Made by a program: the position numbers and the translations under genes. Source: Desulfuromusa sp. (GTDB lineage Bacteria > Desulfobacterota > Desulfuromonadia > Desulfuromonadales > Geopsychrobacteraceae). From it: 43,287 nt of DNA. Shown piece by piece: positions 7,907 through 14,476 of this stretch (the stretch's first letter is position 1; each line of letters starts with the position of its first letter). The notes under the pieces are model-generated. The model searched no databases. It was not told the origin of the DNA and saw only the letters and a program-made list of their open reading frames with translations. The DNA lies in contig JADGEB010000028.1 of assembly GCA_016744595.1 (NCBI GenBank), forward strand, positions 1 through 43,287. Reading direction: 5' to 3'.

Positions 7907-7933
7907 CCTCTGTGCCTTCGTGGCTTTGTGAGA
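7907..7933 (+). repeat. Isolated right arm of the CACAGAG repeat family
   Basis: CCTCTGTGCCTTCGTGGC and the following bases form a solitary right arm immediately after the GxxExxY stop codon. It ends 10 bases before the ligase start, so it occupies the place where the ligase ribosome site should be. Only a weak GAGA is visible there. Confidence 0.75.
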
Positions 7934-7943
7934 AACATAGTTT

Positions 7944-9506
7944 ATGACTCTAGACCAACCAAAGCTCATACATCACTTTCTCGAAAACAGTGCCCGCCGT
8001 TTCCCTGATAAGGTTGCGCTAGTGCATGAAGATGTGCGTGCTACATACAGCGAGATAAACGCTCAAGCAAATCAACTTGCCTCATGGTTGATCGAGCAAG
8101 GTGTGGCTCAGGGTGATCGTGTTGTTTTATTGCTAGAAAACAGCCTTGAATATGTCGTTGCATACTATGGTTCTTTGAAAGCGGGGGGCGTTGCTGTACC
8201 GTTGAATACAGAGCTCAAGCCCGATGGGATACAGCCATTGCTTGAAGAGTTGGATGCTGAGATTATCCTCACTCAGCGGAAATATGAGCGTCTGTTGCGC
8301 CAAGTCGACTTTAAAAAGACAACGGTAACTCAGGTTGTCGTAAAAGAACCAAAGCTTAATTTTACACAAAATGTTTCTGTGACAGACTGGGACGAAATTA
8401 TGGCTCATGATCCTCAGGGGAATCTTGAGTTAGATATCGCTGCAGATCAATTGGGAAGCATAATTTACACGTCCGGATCTACTGGCCAACCAAAAGGTGT
8501 CATGCTGTCGCATGGTAATATCGTCGCAAACACAGCATCAATCTGCCACTATTTGAAATTAACTGATCATGATATCCAAATGGTTGTGCAGCCTTTTTTT
8601 TATGTCATGGGTAAATCGTTGTTAAATACCCACTTCGCTGTCGGTGGAAGCGTTGTTATTAATAATAAATTTGCTTACCCGGCAACCGTGATTGAGCAGA
8701 TGGTAGAAGAGAACGTCACTGGTTTCTCCGGTGTGCCATCAACCTATGCCCATTTATTGCATAAATCTCCTCTTGCAGCTGCTCGTGAAAAACTAACATC
8801 TCTGCGCTATTGTTCTCAGGCTGGTGGACATATGGCCAGTACGACCAAGCTGCAATTGATCGATACTTTACCTGAAAAGACAGAGTTGTATGTCATGTAC
8901 GGAGCGACAGAAGCTGCCGCTCGATTGGCTTATGTCGAACCCGAAAAGCTCGATGAAAAAATAGACTCTATCGGTCAAGAGATCCCCGGCGTAAAACTTA
9001 AGATTCTTGATAAATCTGGTCTTGAACAACCTATTGGAGAGGTTGGGGAGATTGTTGCCTCTGGCGATAATATCATGCAAGGATACTGGCGTAACTCTGA
9101 GGCAACAGCAGAGGTTTCAAGTCAGCATGGTTATCATACTGGTGACTTGGGTTATCAAGACAGTGATGGTTATCTTTTTGTTGTTGGGCGTAAGGATAAT
9201 CAACTGAAAGTCGGAGGACACCGAATTAATACTCAGGAAGTCGAAGACGTTATTATGGCAACAGGACTGGCAGTCGAAGTTGCCGTACTGGGGGTTCCGG
9301 ACCCGTTACAGGGAAACAAGTTGGTGGCAGTCATAGTCGCAACCCCACAGAATGACGATGCTATACAGATTCTTCAGCTTTGCTCAAAAAAAATGCCAAG
9401 TTACAAGGTTCCACAGAATATTGTTTTTGTGAAAAATCTCCCCAAAAGTGCCAGTGGCAAGATAGATCGAAAACGGTGTGAGTTGTTAATTGTCGCAGAT
9501 GATTAA
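7944..9506 (+). CDS. AMP-forming acyl/aminoacyl ligase, copy 1
   Basis: This 520-residue ANL-superfamily enzyme activates a carboxylic acid as the acyl-AMP and transfers it to a thiol, here most likely the carrier protein encoded upstream. The P-loop motif YTSGSTGQPKG is present with SGSTG at 177-181. The A5 motif is YGATEAA, the A7 motif is YHTGDLG, the hinge is VGRKDNQLKVGGHRI, and the A10 catalytic Lys is Lys506 in PKSASGKIDRK. All core residues are intact. The substrate is not evident. The sequence resembles free-standing D-Ala or amino-acid and fatty-acid ligases, and the company of AsnB and a NadE-like enzyme suggests an amino- or amide-containing acid. The ribosome site is weak, consistent with disruption by the repeat arm just upstream. 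Confidence 0.92.
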   Translation: MTLDQPKLIHHFLENSARRFPDKVALVHEDVRATYSEINAQANQLASWLIEQGVAQGDRVVLLLENSLEYVVAYYGSLKAGGVAVPLNTELKPDGIQPLLEELDAEIILTQRKYERLLRQVDFKKTTVTQVVVKEPKLNFTQNVSVTDWDEIMAHDPQGNLELDIAADQLGSIIYTSGSTGQPKGVMLSHGNIVANTASICHYLKLTDHDIQMVVQPFFYVMGKSLLNTHFAVGGSVVINNKFAYPATVIEQMVEENVTGFSGVPSTYAHLLHKSPLAAAREKLTSLRYCSQAGGHMASTTKLQLIDTLPEKTELYVMYGATEAAARLAYVEPEKLDEKIDSIGQEIPGVKLKILDKSGLEQPIGEVGEIVASGDNIMQGYWRNSEATAEVSSQHGYHTGDLGYQDSDGYLFVVGRKDNQLKVGGHRINTQEVEDVIMATGLAVEVAVLGVPDPLQGNKLVAVIVATPQNDDAIQILQLCSKKMPSYKVPQNIVFVKNLPKSASGKIDRKRCELLIVADD

Positions 9507-9554
9507 AGGTGTTCTTCGCACAAAGGCATGGAGATGTAAAGACAATCAAAATCT

Positions 9555-9721
9555 ATCTCTCGCAGAGCCGCAAAGAGCGCAGAGGGAATCAAAATCAAGA
9601 ATATAGGTTAAAACAAAAAGAAAATGGTGTGTAGTGATTTAAAAAGTTTCCTCTGCGTCCTTTGTGGCACGGCTCAAGGTGCCTACTTCTGGCGAGAGAG
9701 CGAAGCGAACGGGCGAGAGAT
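9555..9721 (+). repeat. CACAGAG-family hairpin repeat, copy E
   Basis: This 167-bp copy has perfect 9-bp ends, ATCTCTCGC (9555-9563) and GCGAGAGAT (9713-9721). The inner arms GCCGCAAAGAGCGCAGAGGG and TTCCTCTGCGTCCTTTGTGG pair well. An A-rich core follows the left arm, and the tail is GCGAGAGAGCGAAGCGAACG. It forms a direct tandem with copy F, with a 194-bp period. Together E and F fill the 450-bp gap between the ligase and the HEPN gene. I see no gene in this gap. Confidence 0.85.
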
Positions 9722-9750
9722 GTGGTTTTAAGATCAAAGTCAATATCTAT

Positions 9751-9920
9751 CTCTCACAGAGCCACAAAGATCACAGAGAGAATCAAAATCAAGACCAAGA
9801 TTTTGGGTTTTAACAAAAAGAATACTGTTTAGCCTCAGAGATTCTAAAAGCTTTCTCAGCGTTCTCTGCGCCTTGCCTCATGCCTACTTCTGGTGAGTGA
9901 GCTGAGCGAACTGGTGAGAG
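9751..9920 (+). repeat. CACAGAG-family hairpin repeat, copy F
   Basis: This 170-bp copy has ends CTCTCAC (9751-9757) and GTGAGAG (9914-9920). The left arm is AGAGCCACAAAGATCACAGA and the right arm is TCTCAGCGTTCTCTGCGCC. The core shares AATCAAAATCAAGA and AACAAAAAGAA with copy E. The tail is GTGAGTGAGCTGAGCGAACT. Confidence 0.85.
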
Positions 9921-9956
9921 CCGGATTGTTGTTTTCAGGAGTTATGGAGACATCCT

Positions 9957-10385
9957 ATGATTGAAGATATACGTTGGAAGCAGAGACTCAGTAATTTTAA
10001 TCGGGCACTTGAAACCATGACTGAAGCTGTTGATCTTGCAGGTCAGCGTGATTTGTCCAAGCTTGAACAGCAGGGTTTGATTCAAGGCTTTGAATTTACC
10101 CATGAACTGGCCTGGAACGTACTGAAGGACTATCTTGAAGATCAAGGCTTTGTTCAGATTGTTGGTTCCAAAAATGCGACCCGGACTGCTTTTAAGAATG
10201 CGTTGATCGGTGAGGGTGAGGTCTGGATGGATATGATCAAGGCACGGAATCTCAGTTCACACACCTACAACAAAGAGATTTCTGAGGCGATTGTTGATGA
10301 TATCCTGAAACGATTTTATTCAGCTTTTGTTGCCATGCAGAGAACATTTAACGATCTGTCTCACAAGGAATCCTCAGAGTTGTGA
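9957..10385 (+). CDS. HEPN toxin-like protein, HI0074/HepT family
   Basis: This 142-residue all-alpha protein belongs to the family called nucleotidyltransferase substrate-binding protein (HI0074). In related HepT/MntA modules this partner is an RNase-like toxin, and the MNT protein neutralises it by modifying a Tyr. The R-x4-H-x-Y motif is seen as RNLSSHTY, with R97, H102 and Y104. The HELAWNVLKDYLEDQG helix is typical. The ribosome site GGAG at 9946-9949 supports ATG 9957. Its stop overlaps the next start (GTGA), so the two genes are translationally coupled. Repeats lie on both sides of the pair, and it has no evident link to polysaccharide synthesis. Confidence 0.9.
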   Translation: MIEDIRWKQRLSNFNRALETMTEAVDLAGQRDLSKLEQQGLIQGFEFTHELAWNVLKDYLEDQGFVQIVGSKNATRTAFKNALIGEGEVWMDMIKARNLSSHTYNKEISEAIVDDILKRFYSAFVAMQRTFNDLSHKESSEL

Positions 10386-10687
10386 AGTTTGGTTTAAGCG
10401 ATAATGTGATAATGAAAATACAATGCGTTTTTGAGAAACATACTCAAGTCGATAATGTTGTTGTGTATGGTTCGCGAGCCAAAGGGAATTATCGCCCTGG
10501 TTCAGATATTGATTTGACTTTATTCGGGGAGGATCTGGATCAACAGCAATGTTTAAATATTGCCGAAGAGCTTGATGATCTTCTTCTTCCCTACATGATT
10601 GATCTATCGGTTTTTGAACAATTGGAGCATGCAGATCTCAAAGCTCATATTCAGCGAGTGGGAAAGGTGTTCTACCAGCGTTATTAG
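10382..10687 (+). CDS. Minimal nucleotidyltransferase, MntA/HI0073 antitoxin-like
   Basis: This 101-residue MNT-domain protein has the polymerase-beta-type motif GS-x10-DxD, seen as GSRAKGNYRPGSDIDL (Gly30, Ser31, Asp42, Asp44). The third acidic residue is in YMIDLSVFE. Related MntA proteins adenylylate the HEPN toxin and so act as antitoxins. It starts at a GTG that overlaps the HEPN stop codon. An activity is likely because all catalytic residues are present. The pair is probably a stability or defence cassette. Confidence 0.9.
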   Translation: MKFGLSDNVIMKIQCVFEKHTQVDNVVVYGSRAKGNYRPGSDIDLTLFGEDLDQQQCLNIAEELDDLLLPYMIDLSVFEQLEHADLKAHIQRVGKVFYQRY

Positions 10688-10734
10688 CATTTTGAGTGGA
10701 TGGACAACGGAAAAGAACGATAGTCAAAAGAGGC

Positions 10735-10910
10735 CTCTCGCAGAGCACGTGGAGTACGCAAAGAAGGGCAAATCAAGATCATGAACTATGGTTTTAAGCA
10801 AAAAAGATAGGTTGTTTGTCTGTCGTACGTAAAAAGGTTTCCTCTGCGTCCTTTGTGGCTCGCCTCAAGGTGCCTACTTCTGTCAAGAGATAGAATCGAA
10901 CGGGCGAGAG
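10735..10910 (+). repeat. CACAGAG-family hairpin repeat, copy G
   Basis: This 176-bp copy has ends CTCTCGC (10735-10741) and GCGAGAG (10904-10910). The right arm TTTCCTCTGCGTCCTTTGTG is almost identical to that of copy E. The tail contains CGAACGGGCGAGAG. This is the last copy; I find none between here and the end of the window. Confidence 0.85.
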
Positions 10911-11256
10911 ATAGAGGTTTTGATTTTTTTACGCTATTCAGAATGAGTCAGCCGTTATAATGTTTTACATCAATGGAGGGGATAGAGGGATACAGCCAAT
11001 AATACTTTTTTGGTATATCTGCCTACCTTTTAGTTTTTTTAATTCTATTAAATAACATTCTAAATAAATGTTTATTACTTAGTAACTAACGTTAGATACT
11101 ATTTACTATTGGTATTTTTTGGTAAATATGTTTTAATTTGATGGCATTTTTTCCAATGCATTTAGTATTGAAAGAATCACCAGTGTATTCAGTAGATAGA
11201 AGGGTGAGAGCCTTGATAAACATAGAACTGAGTGCTTAAAAGAGAGTTGATGTTTT
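10911..11256 (+). other. AT-rich non-coding region upstream of the FemAB/glycosyltransferase run
   Basis: No gene is visible in this 346-bp stretch. It is clearly more AT-rich than its flanks and is the best place for a promoter serving the run that begins at 11257. A perfect -10-like hexamer TATAAT lies at 10956-10961, but the -35 position at 17 bp (GCTATT) is poor. A near-palindrome lies at 11081-11100. Confidence 0.5.
11081..11100. promoter_or_regulatory. 20-bp near-palindrome, possible operator
   Basis: AGTAACTAACGTTAGATACT is self-complementary except for one mismatched pair. The central ten bases CTAACGTTAG are perfect. It lies 157 bases before the FemAB-like gene, in AT-rich non-coding DNA. 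It could be bound by a dimeric regulator; there is no T-run to suggest a terminator. Confidence 0.35.
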
Positions 11257-12288
11257 GTGATTAAAATTCGATTAGCCACAAAAGAGGATCAGGTTGCTTG
11301 GGATGCCTACGTATGGAACCATCCGCAAGGTGTGGCCTATCATCAGTTTGCCTGGGGGCAAGCAGTCAAGAATGCATACCGGTTTGAGCCAGTATATCTT
11401 ATTGCAGAGATGGGTTCAGAAATAGTAGGGGTATTCCCATTTATTAGATTAAAAGTTCCATTGCTGGGTAGTAGCCTAGTGTCATTACCTTACTGTGACC
11501 TAGGTGGTGTTTTGGCCAATAATGATAGTGTTGCATCCGAATTAACTAATTTTACATTATCTCTTGCTGACAGGAATAACGATAAAAAGGTTGAACTTCG
11601 TAGGTCCGCACAAGCAGGCGAAATGAGTGGGTCAAGCAAAGTTCGGATGATTTTGAACCTTCCCAATTCGTCTGAAGAATTGATGGAAGGATTTAAAGCC
11701 AAGCTGCGTAGTCAGGTTAAAAAGCCGACAAAGGATGGTTTGATGGCTGAGCTTGGAGGTTCAGAACTTCTCAATGATTTCTATCAAGTTATGGCGATCA
11801 ATATGCGTGATCTGGGATCACCTGTTCACAGCCGACATTGGTTTGAAGAAGTGGCGAGTCAGTATGGTGAGAACAGTCGCATTGGTATTGTAAGAAATCC
11901 TGATGGTAAAGCCATTGGAGGAGGGATTATTCTGTTGCACAACAATATTGTTTCGATCCCTTGGGCTTCAACATTGCGAGAGCATAACAGACAAAATCCT
12001 AATATGTTGCTTTATTGGAAATTCCTTTCTTTTGCAGCGGATAACGGATTTGAAGCATTCGACTTTGGTCGTTCTACTCCAGGAGAGGGAACCTATCGGT
12101 TCAAGGAGCAGTGGGGGGCTAAACCTCTTCCCCTTCATTGGTTTTCTCTTCTTTCGGATGACACACAGGAAGAAAAAGTGAATAGTAAGTCGAATAAGCG
12201 TAAGTTTATCGAAGGTGTTTGGAGCAGGATGCCACTTACATTTGCTAATTTCGCTGGTTCTCATCTAAGAAAGTATATTTCTTTATGA
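11257..12288 (+). CDS. FemAB-like protein, XrtA/PEP-CTERM-system type
   Basis: This 343-residue protein has a double GNAT fold like FemA/FemB peptidyltransferases and matches the PEP-CTERM-associated subfamily (TIGR03019 as I recall it). Features are YHQFAWGQAVKNAY near the N-terminus, VGVFPF, SLPYCDLGGVL, the central FKAKLRSQVKKPTKDGL, and the C-terminal FDFGRSTPGEGTYRFKEQWG. FemAB relatives transfer an aminoacyl group to an amino group. In these loci the acceptor may be an amino sugar, but this is not established. The GTG start is the only in-frame start that fits the conserved N-terminus. It overlaps the next gene by four bases (ATGA). It is an XrtA-locus marker. Confidence 0.9.
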   Translation: MIKIRLATKEDQVAWDAYVWNHPQGVAYHQFAWGQAVKNAYRFEPVYLIAEMGSEIVGVFPFIRLKVPLLGSSLVSLPYCDLGGVLANNDSVASELTNFTLSLADRNNDKKVELRRSAQAGEMSGSSKVRMILNLPNSSEELMEGFKAKLRSQVKKPTKDGLMAELGGSELLNDFYQVMAINMRDLGSPVHSRHWFEEVASQYGENSRIGIVRNPDGKAIGGGIILLHNNIVSIPWASTLREHNRQNPNMLLYWKFLSFAADNGFEAFDFGRSTPGEGTYRFKEQWGAKPLPLHWFSLLSDDTQEEKVNSKSNKRKFIEGVWSRMPLTFANFAGSHLRKYISL

Positions 12289-13508
12289 AACAGCCGTTAC
12301 TTGTCATAGCGCACCGTTTACCCTATCCCCCTGATAAGGGTGATAAAATTCGTACATATAACTTTGTCAGTTTTTTAGAAAAATATTATCAAGTTACAGT
12401 GGCGTGTATTATTGATGATCCTGATGATATCAAGCATGTCGACGAGCTTGAAGAAAAGGTAACCCGAGTTTTTTATCAGGTTAAACCCTCCAGTAAAAAA
12501 AATATGTGGGCTGTGCGCTCCTTGTTTACCGGTAGGTCGGTTTCTCAAGAAAGTTTTTATTCTTCTAAACTTCAAAGACAGATTGATGAATATGTAGAAG
12601 AGTCAGACCCTGTGGCTATATTGTGTTTCTGCACCTCAACAAGCGACTATCTTTTTCGCTCAGGGCATTCGCTGCCTTTTTTGCAGAAAAGAATTTTATT
12701 GAATGATCTCATCGATGTTGATTCTGAGAAATGGTATCAGTATGCGCCTAAGCATTCTGGTTTTATGGGATGGGTATACCGTCGAGAAGGTCGCTTATTA
12801 CGAGAAGCTGAAAAACAAGTCGTCGATGCTTTCGATAAAGTATTTCTTGTGACCGATGACGAGAAGAAGGTTCTTTCTCAACATTCGTCTGTTGAAAATG
12901 TTGAAGCTTTACCAAATGGAGTTGATTTTGAATATTTCAAATTGAACACGGATATTCAATCAGTCAACAAGGAAGAAACTTGTAAGTTAGTTTTTTCAGG
13001 TGCTATGGATTACTGGCCGAATATCGAGGGGGCCGTTTGGTTTGCTAAGTATGTTTTTCCTCAAATCAGACAGTCTGTTCCCGAAGTTAAATTTTGCATT
13101 GCAGGACGTAACCCAACGGATGAAGTTCAAGCACTTGAAAAAATAGAGGGTGTTCAGGTTACAGGAACTATACCAGATATGCGTAAGTACTTGTCCTCTG
13201 CAACGATTTGTGTTGTTCCGCTTATGATTGCAAGGGGAATTCAAAACAAAGTTCTTGAAGCTATGGCGATGGGAAAACCGGTTGTTGCTACAACTGGAGC
13301 TGTAACGGGGACAAAAACTGTGGATGGCCTGGATATAGTCATCGCTGATGAAGCACTTAAAATGGCAGAGTCCATTATTTCACTGTTGTCTGATGCTGAT
13401 AAGCGGAAAGAACTCGGTAGCAATGCGCGCACATATGTTGAGCGTGAGCACTCCTGGGATTCACATCTTGAAAAATTAAATGACATTATCAAGTGCGGGA
13501 AAATATAA
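12285..13508 (+). CDS. GT4-like sugar transferase, XrtA/EpsH1-system type (TIGR03087)
   Basis: This 407-residue cytoplasmic glycosyltransferase opens with VIAHRLPYPPDKGDKIRTY, the typical start of the PEP-CTERM/EpsH1-associated sugar transferase family. It contains LLNDLIDVDSEKWYQYA and the donor-binding half with MDYWPNIEGAVWFA, IAGRNPTDEV and NKVLEAMAMGKPVVATT. The C-terminal EREHSWDSHLEKL closes the domain. It probably adds one sugar of the repeat unit to the lipid-linked intermediate. The start overlaps the FemAB stop by ATGA and the next gene follows after 3 bases, so expression is coupled. Confidence 0.92.
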   Translation: MKQPLLVIAHRLPYPPDKGDKIRTYNFVSFLEKYYQVTVACIIDDPDDIKHVDELEEKVTRVFYQVKPSSKKNMWAVRSLFTGRSVSQESFYSSKLQRQIDEYVEESDPVAILCFCTSTSDYLFRSGHSLPFLQKRILLNDLIDVDSEKWYQYAPKHSGFMGWVYRREGRLLREAEKQVVDAFDKVFLVTDDEKKVLSQHSSVENVEALPNGVDFEYFKLNTDIQSVNKEETCKLVFSGAMDYWPNIEGAVWFAKYVFPQIRQSVPEVKFCIAGRNPTDEVQALEKIEGVQVTGTIPDMRKYLSSATICVVPLMIARGIQNKVLEAMAMGKPVVATTGAVTGTKTVDGLDIVIADEALKMAESIISLLSDADKRKELGSNARTYVEREHSWDSHLEKLNDIIKCGKI

Positions 13509-13511
13509 AGC

Positions 13512-14453
13512 ATGGATTTTTCAATTATTATTCCAGCAAAGAATGAAGAGGATTATATTGCAAACTGCTTGGATTCTATTTTTCAAGTAAGTTATCCCAA
13601 GGATAAATATGAGGTAATTGTTGTTGACAACGGTTCAACGGACCGGACAGTTGAAATTGCAAAAGAGAAGGGGGCGAATGTTTTTGTTCGGCCTGACTTG
13701 ACTATCTCTGGGCTAAGAAACTTTGGTGCTTCTCAAGGAAAAGGAACGTTACTCGCTTTTTTAGATGCTGATTGCACAGTATCTATGGATTGGCTAAAGA
13801 ATTCTGCCATATATTTAGATGATAAAAATGTGGCATCGTTTGGAAGTTCTGCCGTCCTCCCTGAAAAAACAACTTGGGTTCAGCGAGCATGGTATTACAT
13901 TCGAAAACGTGATCTGCGTTGTCAAGACGTTGAGTGGCTAGAGTCAGCAAATGTTTTTGCACGTAAAGATTCCTTTGAAAAGGTTGGTGGGTTTAACGAA
14001 ACACTATTGACTTGTGAGGATTACGACCTGTCAGTACGTTTAAGTCAAGAAGGAAAAATTTTCTATGATCCTAGGGTTGTAGTTGTTCATCATCGGGAGC
14101 CTGCTACAATTAAAAATTTTTTTCGAAAAGAATTGTGGAGATCTATTAGTAATAGGGAAAGGTTTCTCTCTTTTGATTTTAAGAAAAGTGAAATTCCAAG
14201 TCTCATATTACCACCAATATATATATTTCTGTTCTGCGTTTTCTGGTTCATATTTTTTATTTTTGGTTTATATGATGGCAGTGATTTAAATCTCGATGTT
14301 CTCCTTGTTTTTTTTGTTTTTCAAATACCCGTATTTTTAATTTCTATCAAGAAAGTATTTCCATCTAAGTCAATTATTCACTATTTACAGCTATATTATT
14401 TATTAAATGTTTATTTTTTAGCTCGTGGCATTTCATTTTTTAGTAAACATTAA
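13512..14453 (+). CDS. GT2 glycosyltransferase with C-terminal membrane segments
   Basis: This 313-residue protein has an N-terminal GT-A domain (DFSIIIPAKNEEDYIANCLD, VVDNGSTDRT) and a DxD-type metal motif in AFLDADCT. The acceptor-site segment is GGFNETLLTCEDYDLSVRL, with the ED of the ED-Y motif. After about residue 225 come two or three hydrophobic stretches (YIFLFCVFWFIFFIFGLY and beyond) that would anchor it in the inner membrane. It lies 3 bases after the preceding transferase gene. Confidence 0.88.
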   Translation: MDFSIIIPAKNEEDYIANCLDSIFQVSYPKDKYEVIVVDNGSTDRTVEIAKEKGANVFVRPDLTISGLRNFGASQGKGTLLAFLDADCTVSMDWLKNSAIYLDDKNVASFGSSAVLPEKTTWVQRAWYYIRKRDLRCQDVEWLESANVFARKDSFEKVGGFNETLLTCEDYDLSVRLSQEGKIFYDPRVVVVHHREPATIKNFFRKELWRSISNRERFLSFDFKKSEIPSLILPPIYIFLFCVFWFIFFIFGLYDGSDLNLDVLLVFFVFQIPVFLISIKKVFPSKSIIHYLQLYYLLNVYFLARGISFFSKH

Positions 14454-14476
14454 CTTCGATTTTGGATATATGTTTT

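Larger units (their letters stand above)
7364..7933 (+). mobile_element. Putative repeat-bounded GxxExxY element (non-autonomous or domesticated)
   Basis: A 26-bp left arm at 7364-7389 (TCTCACAGAGCCACAGGGAC and the next six bases) is matched by an inverted right arm ending at 7933 (CTTCGTGGCTTTGTGAGA). By eye 21 of 26 positions are complementary. A second right-type arm lies at 7461-7486. Between them is one gene, the second GxxExxY protein. The unit sits between the carrier protein and its probable ligase. I see no clear target-site duplication. Calling it mobile is inference. Confidence 0.45.

Noticed and set aside
3397..10910. CRISPR-like array because of many similar repeats
   Set aside because: The repeats are 113-176 bp, irregularly spaced, separated by genes, and internally hairpin-like. 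There are no short unique spacers and no cas genes.
14462..14476. TTG start for the second asparagine synthase
   Set aside because: It would place five residues before MCG. The glutaminase needs Cys at position 2 after Met removal, so ATG 14477 is the functional start.
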